Part shown: positions 32,350 through 38,676 of the stretch, piece by piece
How the letters are laid out: the number at the start of each line of letters is the position of its first letter
Numbering within the stretch: the first letter of the stretch is position 1
NCBI GenBank assembly: GCA_017463155.1
Contig: JAFTPT010000019.1
Span: 1-38,676, forward strand
Direction of reading: 5' to 3'
Source: Blautia sp.
GTDB taxonomy: Bacteria > Bacillota > Clostridia > Lachnospirales > Lachnospiraceae
DNA length: 38,676 nucleotides
The notes under the pieces: generated by a model
The model's database searches: none
Told to the model about the DNA's origin: nothing
What the model saw: the letters and a program-made list of their open reading frames with translations, nothing else
Made by a program: the position numbers and the translations under genes

Positions 32350-32665
32350 ATATTGAAACAAACGGAAATGCATAGATTAAATTCTCATCCATTTCCATCA
32401 TATTCAACAACCGGCTTGCTGCTCCGCTCGGGTGATTTGTCCCAGCCTCCCACGCTTCCACTGTCTTAGGAGAAACGCCAAGATAACCGGCAAATGCTTT
32501 CTGCGACAAGCGCGTTTTACTACGAATGTTTTTTACCTGTTCAGGTGTATATTGTTTCACTGGAACAATGGTTACTATCTTCCGAGGCAGCTTCTTATCA
32601 GCACTTTTTGCGTCCTCAACCGCTTCGGTTAATCCGATCATGATGCTGTCAAATACACTCTTCAT
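32348..32665 (-). CDS. HTH-domain antitoxin, HigA-like
   Basis: The 105-residue protein has an XRE-type helix-turn-helix (IRSKTRLSQKAFAGYLGVSP, then KTVEAWEAGTNHPSG), the pattern of HigA/NadS-like antitoxins. GGAAGGAGGA precedes the ATG at 32665. In such modules the toxin gene lies just upstream. Here the upstream minus-strand sequence ends in a short open stretch ([13 protein letters not shown], stop) that might be the end of a lost toxin gene, but no toxin is present. So it is an orphan antitoxin or an independent regulator. Confidence 0.75.
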   Translation of the reverse strand: MKSVFDSIMIGLTEAVEDAKSADKKLPRKIVTIVPVKQYTPEQVKNIRSKTRLSQKAFAGYLGVSPKTVEAWEAGTNHPSGAASRLLNMMEMDENLIYAFPFVSI

Positions 32666-32720
32666 ACAGTTCCTCCTTCCAGAATATTTATAAACTCTTC
32701 TCAAGCAGATCAATCATTGC

Positions 32721-32833
32721 TTTGATTTGATTAAAGGCTTTGAGGTTGATTTTGCACTCCCGTGGGGACTTCCACACAGTGGGGATTATGACATACGGGA
32801 GCAGTTTGAATGGATCGATTCTATCTGTAAATG
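32721..32833 (+). pseudogene. C-terminal fragment of an alpha/beta hydrolase, possibly subtype B tannase-like
   Basis: A plus-strand frame reads [19 protein letters not shown] and ends ...[10 protein letters not shown]-stop. This resembles, from memory, the C-terminus of clostridial secreted esterases of the subtype B tannase group, where PHSGDYD would hold the catalytic His. In-frame stops lie just upstream and no start or body of the gene exists. About 37 codons remain of a protein of several hundred residues. Confidence 0.5.
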
Positions 32834-32847
32834 ATCATTGAGATAAT

Positions 32848-32878
32848 GGGGACATTTCTGTATGACCCACACGTCCCC
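32848..32878. repeat. GGGGAC...GTCCCC dispersed hairpin remnant
   Basis: GGGGAC (32848-32853) and GTCCCC (32873-32878) flank a 19-base loop. The GACAGGGGACG edge, read on the minus strand, is shared with the large palindrome at 38345-38400. Confidence 0.5.
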
Positions 32879-32887
32879 TGTCTTACA

Positions 32888-34114
32888 TCAAATAATATTA
32901 CATGGAATATAGTAATTATTGCTATCTATAGGAAAAGGTTTTTCGGCCATGCAGATAATCCCTCCGGCGCCTATTTTCATGGCACTCTTTTCAAGCAGAT
33001 TAAATGTGCGCATTGCCTTCTTATCCGGATTACTGCTCTTCTTGATTTCTATGGGATGAAGGATTCCGTTTTCTTCAAGCACAATATCAATCTCTTTTTG
33101 ATTGGTATCCCTGTAAAATGTCATATTTACTTTATTCTTTGAGCAGGAATACATTCTCAAGAATTCCGACACGATATAGTTTTCAAAATAGTGACCGCTT
33201 GCTGCACCATTCATCAATGTTTCCTTGCTTGTCCACATGGAAAGATAAGCACAAAGTCCGGTATCACAGAAATATAGTTTAGGTGTCTTTATCATTCTCT
33301 TCAATTCGTTATTAGAATAAGGTTCCAAAAGATAAACTATTCCCATAGACTGCAGAATTTTTACCCATTCTTTGGCAGTGGGGACTGATACATTTCCGGC
33401 CTGAGCCAGATCAGAATAATTAACAAGATTCCCGGTAAACGCAGCACAGGCACGAAGTACTTTACGAAAACCTTCTGTATTAACGATTCCATTATCATCA
33501 ACAGCATCACGCATAAGATAAGTCTCGACATAGGACTCATAATATTCCATTCTTTGCTCGCTGTTCATTTTAATGGCCGCAGGCATTCCACCTTCCCAAA
33601 TATGAGCAAAAACTTCCGGCATATTGTTAGCAGGAAAATGAGCCGCTCTTTCTGACAATGCCCGGAATGAAAACTCCATCTCGCCCAGGTCCGTAGCTCC
33701 CATTTTTTCGCGCTGAGACAAGCTAAACATTTTTAAAATGCAAATTCTTCCCGCAAGTGAGTCTCTTGCTTCCTTCATAAGTTTTTTACTCTCGGACCCC
33801 GTTAGCCAAAACAGGCCATTCTGTTCCGACTCATCACACAGCATTTTTATATATTCAAATAGTTCCGGAGCTTTTTGCACCTCATCAATCAATACAGGTG
33901 GCTTATAAACTTGAAAAAACAGTCCCGGATCGTTTTTGGCAAGTTCGCGATCTCTTGAATTGTCAAGATTCACATATGTTCTATCCTCACCTGCAGCCAG
34001 TTTCTTTAGCATGGTTGACTTTCCGACCTGCCTGGCTCCCGTAACCATAACTGCTTTAAATACAGCATTCATGGTCAAAAACTTTCTTTCCAATTCTCTG
34101 GTTATATAGTCCAT
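32888..34114 (-). CDS. AAA-family ATPase with C-terminal DUF4143 domain
   Basis: The 408-residue protein has Walker A GARQVGKSTMLKK, Walker B PPVLIDEVQKAPELF, sensor-like WLTGSES and a SLAGRI box. A C-terminal DUF4143 region follows, with YFCDTGLCAYL and a nuclease-like segment KEIDIVLEENGILHPIEIKK (D...E-x-K spacing as in PD-(D/E)xK folds). These ATPases are widespread and mobile; no biochemical role is firmly established. ATG at 34114 follows GAGG with six-base spacing; a TTG at 34126 is in frame. Lower GC than the flanking genes, and inserted next to a truncated gene, which suggests acquisition. Confidence 0.88.
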   Translation of the reverse strand: MDYITRELERKFLTMNAVFKAVMVTGARQVGKSTMLKKLAAGEDRTYVNLDNSRDRELAKNDPGLFFQVYKPPVLIDEVQKAPELFEYIKMLCDESEQNGLFWLTGSESKKLMKEARDSLAGRICILKMFSLSQREKMGATDLGEMEFSFRALSERAAHFPANNMPEVFAHIWEGGMPAAIKMNSEQRMEYYESYVETYLMRDAVDDNGIVNTEGFRKVLRACAAFTGNLVNYSDLAQAGNVSVPTAKEWVKILQSMGIVYLLEPYSNNELKRMIKTPKLYFCDTGLCAYLSMWTSKETLMNGAASGHYFENYIVSEFLRMYSCSKNKVNMTFYRDTNQKEIDIVLEENGILHPIEIKKSSNPDKKAMRTFNLLEKSAMKIGAGGIICMAEKPFPIDSNNYYIPCNII

Positions 34115-34171
34115 AAGCATCCTCAACCGATTTTTTTAGTTTGATTTAAAGTCGATTTTAGTTTCAACTTA

Positions 34172-34199
34172 ATTATATCAATATCCGTTTCATTGTCAA
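34172..34199 (-). promoter_or_regulatory. Promoter of the DUF4143 ATPase gene
   Basis: TTGACA (34194-34199) and TATAAT (34172-34177) with 16-base spacing. The -35 lies within one arm of the inverted repeat at 34186-34243. Confidence 0.7.
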
Positions 34200-34243
34200 G
34201 TTTGTTTTGAAGTGCACTTTAAATTAAACTTGACAATGAAACG
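34186..34243. repeat. Perfect 18-bp inverted repeat at the gene break
   Basis: CGTTTCATTGTCAAGTTT (34186-34203) is exactly inverted at 34226-34243, with 22 bases between. The outer end of the second arm coincides with the point where the ECF gene loses its family sequence. Confidence 0.85.
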
Positions 34244-34523
34244 GGGTGGCGGCAAAAGATGCTCCCATCAGGAAATTGGCAAGCTCTCCAACTCCGCTTG
34301 TAGCTGTGGAGAAAAGCCCAAGCAGGTTTTTTACAAGTTCTATCAGGATTCCAGCGACAGGACCAAAAGCAAATGCACCAATCAATGCCGGGAAATCTGA
34401 CAGATCCATTCTTGCAAAGGACGGAGAAAGCGGAACAGGAAATACAAAAAAAGCCAGTACGAAAGCGACTGCCGATAGTACCGCTACAGATGTCATGGTT
34501 CTGATGGATAATTGCTTTTTCAT
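34224..34523 (-). pseudogene. Truncated ECF transporter S component
   Basis: The ATG at 34523 (after AGGACAGGAA) starts MKKQLSIRTMTSVAVLSAVA. The S-component core follows: FARMDLSDFPALIGAFAFGP, then GELANFLMGASFA. Normal S components have about 170-200 residues and six helices; this one has 99. The family sequence ends at GASFA, and the last residues (TPFHCQV) come from the inverted repeat. The vitamin substrate is unknown, though the DLSDFPAL motif resembles riboflavin-type RibU. It lies 23 bases after cstA, probably once co-transcribed. Confidence 0.8.
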
Positions 34524-34546
34524 TTCCTGTCCTTCCTCATTATCTG

Positions 34547-35959
34547 TCAATTCTTCCGGGAACGCATCCATCTGCTCAGGTAGAAGCAGAACAGCACGAC
34601 CGCGAAAATGACGCCGACGGGGTACGCGACGCCCGCAGACAGGCGGAAGCCTTCCTTGGCCATCAGGATGTAGGTCATACTGACCGCCGACATGAAGGCG
34701 GCGGGCAGCGCCGTGATCAGAGAGCCGAACTTATAGCGGCCCTCCTTGATCAGGTAGGCTGAGGCCACCCACAGGGAGATCATCGCCAGCGTCTGGTTGC
34801 TCCAGGAAAAATAGCGCCAGAGGACGTTGAAATCCAGCTGTGTCAGTACGGCGCCGACGCCAAGGAGCGGCAGCGTGATAAGGAGCCGGTTTTTGATCTT
34901 CTGCTGGTCAAGATGCGTGATCTCCGCCAGGATCAGTCGGGCGCTACGGAAGGCCGTATCCCCCGAAGTGATCGGGCATACGACCACGCCGACGATCGCC
35001 AGCACGCCGCCGGCGGATCCCAGCATGGTCTTCGAGATCTCATACACGGTGCCGGACTGCCCCAGAGTGGAAATGGCATTGTTCAGGATCTCTGTCGTAC
35101 CGTAAAAAGCCACGCCGGCCGCCGCCCAGATGAGAGCGATCACGGACTCGGCGATCATCGCACCGTAAAAGATATTCCGCCCCTGCTTCTCGCTGGTGAT
35201 GCACTTGGCGATCATCGGCGACTGGGTCGCGTGAAAGCCCGAGATCGCGCCGCAGGCCACGGTGATGAACATGAACGGCCATACGGGCAGATTTTCGGGA
35301 TGCAGATCGGCGAGGGAGACCTCAGGGATCGTATAGCCGCCGAACACAGTGCCGCCCAGCACGCTCACGGCCATCAGGATCAGAATAACGCCGAAGATGG
35401 GATACAGCTTGCCGATCAGCTTGTCGATGGGCAGAAGCGTCGCCAGCACATAGTAGAGCAGGATCACCACGATCCAGAACCGCTCATTCATAAACGCGGG
35501 CGTCAGCCGGGCGATCAGCGCCGCCGGGCTGTTCACGAAGACCGTACCCGTCAGTGTCAGCAGCACGATCGAGAACACACGCATGACCCACCTGGCGATA
35601 TTCCCAAGATAGACGCCGGAAAGCTCCGCGATGGAGTTGCCACGGTTCCGGCAGGAGATCATGCCCGACATGTAGTCGTGCACAGCACCGCCCAGGATGG
35701 ACCCGAATACGATCCACAGAAACACTACCGGGCCGAAGCAGGCGCCCATCAGCGCGCCGAAGATCGGTCCCGTACCTGCAATGTTCAGAAGCTGTACCAG
35801 AAAGGCCTTCCACTGTTTCATGGGCACGCAGTCCACGCCGTCATTGATGGCGATGGCCGGGGTCTGCCGGTCATCGGGACCGAAAACCCTTTCGACAAAC
35901 CGCCCATACACGGCGAATCCAACAAGCAAAACAACAAGTGCCAAAATCAGTGAAACCAT
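34547..35959 (-). CDS. CstA/BtsT family carbon starvation protein (peptide or pyruvate transporter)
   Basis: The 470-residue membrane protein has about 13 membrane segments and the N-terminal CstA hallmarks: RVFGPDDRQTPAIAINDGVD, PMKQWKAFLVQLLNIAGTGP and HDYMSGMISCRNRGNSIAEL. In E. coli the family includes CstA (peptides, pyruvate) and BtsT (pyruvate). At 470 residues it is the short Gram-positive type. AGGGGAAGAGTAAAA precedes the ATG. No BtsS/BtsR-type sensor is adjacent. Confidence 0.9.
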   Translation of the reverse strand: MVSLILALVVLLVGFAVYGRFVERVFGPDDRQTPAIAINDGVDCVPMKQWKAFLVQLLNIAGTGPIFGALMGACFGPVVFLWIVFGSILGGAVHDYMSGMISCRNRGNSIAELSGVYLGNIARWVMRVFSIVLLTLTGTVFVNSPAALIARLTPAFMNERFWIVVILLYYVLATLLPIDKLIGKLYPIFGVILILMAVSVLGGTVFGGYTIPEVSLADLHPENLPVWPFMFITVACGAISGFHATQSPMIAKCITSEKQGRNIFYGAMIAESVIALIWAAAGVAFYGTTEILNNAISTLGQSGTVYEISKTMLGSAGGVLAIVGVVVCPITSGDTAFRSARLILAEITHLDQQKIKNRLLITLPLLGVGAVLTQLDFNVLWRYFSWSNQTLAMISLWVASAYLIKEGRYKFGSLITALPAAFMSAVSMTYILMAKEGFRLSAGVAYPVGVIFAVVLFCFYLSRWMRSRKN

Positions 35960-36101
35960 TTTTACTCTTCCCCTTTCTTAGTATGGCTACATCATCGGAG
36001 CGATAAACTGCATCAGACTCCCCATGATCTTATAGAATGCTTTTTCATTTTATTTCCTTAGCTGCTGCTCCTGTCATGATGAGATCTGGTTGTCCTGTGT
36101 C

Positions 36102-37060
36102 TTATGTGTATTTTTGCCCAGATACATTCGCGTTGCTGACGCCGATAACGATGTGCGGATCAGCCGGATCCGTCATACGGATCGCCTTCAGGCTGACGCT
36201 GCTCGGAACGCCGTTGAACATCAGCCGGTACGTCACGGTGAAGGCACCGTTATCCCGGATCTTCCGGAGGACGTTTTCCTTGGTGAAGACGTCGAGGAAG
36301 TTCCTCTGGTCCTCCCGGTACATGACCCGCTGGATGTTCTGCCTGCTCAGGGTAAAGAAATCCTCGCCTTCTTTTTCGATCCCCAGGTCCTTATAGGCAT
36401 CATGCGCCGTAAATTCACTGAAGCGGTCCGTCTTCGTGTCCACGTAATAGATGCTGAAGTAGTCTGCCGCCAGGGCCTGGGCCAGGCTTGCGTAGGTTAC
36501 GCTCTTTTCAAGCGCCTCCTGGTAGGCCTTCTCCCGCTCGACCTGCGCGTCGATGTTGGTCATGGCGATCAGAATATGGTCCGGGTCGTCCGAAAGACGC
36601 ATTGCCTTTACGCTTACATGCATCGGGGTCCCGTTTACGAGGACCTGGTAATTGATCGAGAACTTACGGTTTCCGCGGATCGACCGCAGGAGGTTCTTCT
36701 CATCAAAGGCTGCCATGACCCGGGCCCTGTCGGCGTATCTCTCTCGGTCGAATGGATGATCTGCCTGTCCTCCGAAAGCTCGATGATGCGGCGTATCCTC
36801 GCCAGGATCACGTTCTGAGACGGATAAGGCTTCTGGATAAAGTCCATCGCCCCCAGTTCCAGGCTCTCCACTTCCGATTCGTGATCCGATGTGATGACAA
36901 TGACCGGGATTTTTTCCCATTCCGGCGTTTCCTTCAGTCTCCGGAGAACATCTATGCCTGACATGACGGGCATGATAAGATCGAGCAGGACAAGGGAAAG
37001 CGTCCCGGCATGTTCCTCGATCTGCCGGATCGCCTCTTCTCCGTTACCGGCAAGAAGCAC
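36102..37060 (-). pseudogene. Collapsed REC-PAS signalling gene (frameshifted, both ends lost)
   Basis: The upstream part (37060 to about 36750) encodes most of a response-regulator receiver domain: AGNGEEAIRQIEEHAG, phosphoacceptor VLLDLIMPVMSG, VIVITSDHESEVESLE and FIQKPYP. The first strand and acidic pair are missing. After STERDTPTG the reading frame is lost. In another frame a PAS-like region continues to 36102 (ADRARVMAAFDE, FSINYQVLVNGTPMHVSVKA, YYVDTKTDRFSEFTAHDAY). Its repeated FSINYQ/FTVTYR units are typical of Lachnospiraceae diguanylate cyclases. RDTPTG is where a GGDEF domain (RDxLTGLYN) usually begins, so about one domain seems deleted. Confidence 0.7.
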
Positions 37061-37121
37061 CGTATATTCCTCCTCATACAGCCAAAACGGCTCTGCCGCC
37101 GATACAATAATCCAGTTTATA

Positions 37122-37150
37122 ATTATAGCACACAGGGTGCTTCATCACAA
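37122..37150 (-). promoter_or_regulatory. Promoter-like site upstream of the collapsed REC gene
   Basis: TTGTGA (37145-37150) and TATAAT (37122-37127) with 17-base spacing on the minus strand. The REC frame may still be translated from the GTG at 37060, eight bases after AGGAGG. Confidence 0.5.
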
Positions 37151-37204
37151 TCTTTTTCCGGTAATTAACCGACGCTTCACGGGAAGATTGTACATTGCAT
37201 CCGG

Positions 37205-37233
37205 TTGAACTTGAGCCGGGTCTGTGCTATGAT
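37205..37233 (+). promoter_or_regulatory. Promoter of the secreted peptidoglycan-binding protein gene
   Basis: TTGAAC (37205-37210) and TATGAT (37228-37233) with 17-base spacing, 47 bases before the ATG. Confidence 0.65.
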
Positions 37234-37280
37234 AAATGGCAGACAGAATACTGTACATCATAGTTCTCAGGAGGAAGTAT

Positions 37281-38330
37281 ATGAAAACAAAAAAGATGAT
37301 CCCGGTGATCGTTTCCGGCCTTCTGCTCCTTGGCATGGTCCCTGCACAGGCCGCACCGGCATCCAATGATCTTACGAATATGTCTTTGGAGGAGCTGGCA
37401 GATCTCAGCCTCGAGGCAGCTGCCCGGGCAAGGTCTCTTCTGCATGCACAGCTTCTCGGACAACCGGTCCACGTGGTGGAAACCCATGTTACGGATACGA
37501 ACGATGAGCGTTTTTCCACCAGCTACGAAACCGGCATCCTGATCCCGGTCATCGTGAATGACAGCGATACGGAGATCCATGATATCACCGTCCGTTTTGC
37601 CGGATGGAACGCACAGGGCGAGCCGGTCACCCTGCAGTCCTCTCTCAGCTCCTACACGCCGGGCTGTATGCCCAGCATCCGCCTGGAGGGAGCCGTCCTG
37701 GCCCCCGGCGAAACGTTGAATTCCGACGGGACCGAGACCTACCGCCTGTTCCCGTTCGACCTCGCTTCTCCTGTGATCAACGCCCGCTCGATCGTCGTCT
37801 CCTATACGGACGATCAGGACCAGGTATGGGAGAATCCGCTGCTGGAGACCTGGACCAAGGCTTATCTGGGCGGCTATTCCGAAGAGCAGGAGATCGAAGC
37901 AGAGGAAGAACCGGCCGAAGAAGAGCCGGCGGATGAGACCTCCGACAAGAAAGAAGAGACGGAAGAGCCTTCTGAAGAACCGGCGGAGGTCCCCGCTGAA
38001 GCGCCGGCCGAGGAACCTGCCGAAGCGCCGGCGGAAGCTCCTGCCGAGGAGCCTGCCGAAGCATCTGCCGAGGTTCCCGCTGAAGCGCCGGCCGAGACAC
38101 CGGCTGCTTCCCCCACCGACGACAAGGCTTACGTCGACTGGATGTACGTCTACAACGTGCAGGCCGCCCTCAATGAGCTCGGCTACAACTGCGGTACCCC
38201 GGACGGCCTGGCCGGCGAGCTGACCTATCAGTCCATGCAGAAATACCAGGAGGAACACGGTCTGCCCGTGACAAAGACCATCACCGGAAGACTGCTTGAT
38301 TCCCTCGGGATCGAACACCCGGACAACTGA
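37281..38330 (+). CDS. Secreted protein with DUF5780-like domain, Glu-Pro-Ala linker and peptidoglycan-binding domain
   Basis: The 349-residue protein starts at the ATG at 37281, six bases after AGGAGG. A signal peptide (MKTKKMIPVIVSGLLLLGMV, probably cleaved after AQA) is followed by a beta-rich domain (residues about 60-195; ETGILIPVIVNDSDTEIHDI). That domain resembles DUF5780, found on extracytoplasmic proteins. A roughly 80-residue acidic linker of EEPAEAPAE-type repeats spans the wall. The last 60 residues match peptidoglycan-binding domain 1 (VQAALNELGYNCGTPDGLAG). No enzyme domain or sorting motif is visible, so it is probably a wall-associated adaptor. A single gene. Confidence 0.8.
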   Translation: MKTKKMIPVIVSGLLLLGMVPAQAAPASNDLTNMSLEELADLSLEAAARARSLLHAQLLGQPVHVVETHVTDTNDERFSTSYETGILIPVIVNDSDTEIHDITVRFAGWNAQGEPVTLQSSLSSYTPGCMPSIRLEGAVLAPGETLNSDGTETYRLFPFDLASPVINARSIVVSYTDDQDQVWENPLLETWTKAYLGGYSEEQEIEAEEEPAEEEPADETSDKKEETEEPSEEPAEVPAEAPAEEPAEAPAEAPAEEPAEASAEVPAEAPAETPAASPTDDKAYVDWMYVYNVQAALNELGYNCGTPDGLAGELTYQSMQKYQEEHGLPVTKTITGRLLDSLGIEHPDN

Positions 38331-38344
38331 TCTGTAAAAAAGAC

Positions 38345-38400
38345 AGGGGACGGTTCTGTGTCTTGTTTGACTCATCAAACAAGACACAGAACCGTCCCCT
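38345..38400. repeat. Perfect 26-bp-arm palindrome (REP-like or IS-end hairpin)
   Basis: A 26-base arm starting AGGGGACGGTTCTGTGTC pairs perfectly with 38375-38400 around the loop CTCA. The GGGGACGGTTCTGTG core belongs to a hairpin type common in clostridial genomes near transposase genes. It can also act as a terminator after the secreted protein gene. Confidence 0.8.
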
Positions 38401-38417
38401 CAGACTGTCTGAATACT

Positions 38418-38676
38418 TTACCAAGCCATAGCCTTAATGAGCGATACTGGCTGATTTTTGACTGTTATTACCGTCACAGCTCTCATTTTTACACGAACCT
38501 TATTAATGGAACAAAAAATACGCGTTGCTTTTGCAATCAGTTCCAGCAACTTTTGGGTTCCGAACTGGTTTTTCGCGCGTCGTATGTTGTATGCCAACGC
38601 CAGAAGCGCAAACTCCCCCTCCACTTTCTGCTTCCCGCGGAGAAGAAAGTAGCTGCCGTTCATCGATCTTTTTATG
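38418..38676 (-). mobile_element. C-terminal end of an IS1182-like transposase, cut by the window edge
   Basis: The minus-strand frame is open to the right edge and ends at 38418. It contains YFLLRGKQKVEGEFALLAL and AYNIRRAKNQFGTQKL, the C-terminal signature of IS1182-family transposases, which fall in the RNase-H-like DDE class. At least 85 residues are present; the catalytic region lies outside the window. The last 40 residues are Lys/Val-rich and unlike the usual short end, so the copy may be slightly degraded. Confidence 0.75.

Noticed and set aside
32666-32735. HigB/RelE toxin gene upstream of the antitoxin
   Set aside because: Only a 13-residue open end precedes the antitoxin; no toxin fold residues can be seen.
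35960-36101. Small peptides upstream of cstA (MKKHSIRSWGV and MQFIAPMM)
   Set aside because: Both have plausible ribosome binding sites but are too short to support. They may be decayed sequence between cstA and the signalling pseudogene.

Overview
The window looks like chromosomal DNA of a GC-rich Lachnospiraceae-type member of the Clostridia. Support comes from the gene families (DUF1836, DUF4364, a YerC/YecD TrpR-like regulator, DUF624, a TIGR01212 radical SAM protein), the compact dcw cluster, and the many sigma-A promoters with strong AGGAGG ribosome binding sites. No rRNA, tRNA or CRISPR array was seen. The genus was not determined.

Layout. 1-2340: a lower-GC accessory block with an unresolved partial gene at the left edge, a flavin-fold/ferredoxin fusion, an Rrf2 regulator and a YwnB-like NAD(P)-binding protein. 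The two promoters carry matching duplicated operators. Three 28-bp tandem repeats follow. 2344-7170: an RlmD-type rRNA methyltransferase, a small acidic membrane protein, the PcrA helicase and a divergent DUF1836 regulator. 7267-9959: the YerC-like regulator and a plus-strand run of DUF624 protein, radical SAM protein and DUF4364 protein, which meets rarA end to end inside a shared palindrome. 9956-16870: a minus-strand branched-chain amino-acid ABC importer operon (binding protein, livH, livM, livG, livF) followed by a cytidylate-kinase-like gene and rarA. 16897-18372: infC-rpmI-rplT with a structured leader and an AUC start on infC. 18378-19733: an SNF-family sodium symporter.

19764-29185: a division and cell-wall cluster in the order mraZ-rsmH-ftsL-ftsI-mraY-murD-ftsQ-ftsZ, all on the minus strand, with an MraZ operator at its head. 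ftsW and murG are absent from the cluster, and both FtsI and FtsQ end in acidic Gly/Tyr/Asp tandem repeats. 29214-31430: lgt (with altered signature residues) and ychF.

31482-34523 is a decaying accessory island. It holds an excisionase-like protein, an orphan 3' gene fragment, a HigA-like antitoxin, a hydrolase C-terminal fragment, a DUF4143 ATPase, and an ECF transporter S-component gene cut off exactly at an 18-bp inverted repeat. 34547-38676: a CstA transporter, a collapsed REC-PAS signalling gene, a secreted DUF5780-like/peptidoglycan-binding protein, a near-perfect 26-bp-arm palindrome, and the 3' end of an IS1182-like transposase running off the right edge.

The most interesting items are the duplicated Rrf2 operators, the repeat tails on two neighbouring divisome proteins, the two-gene palindromic terminator at 9934-9978, the YerC promoter repeats, and the inverted repeat that marks the ECF gene break. 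No clearly new multi-gene system could be demonstrated from sequence alone.
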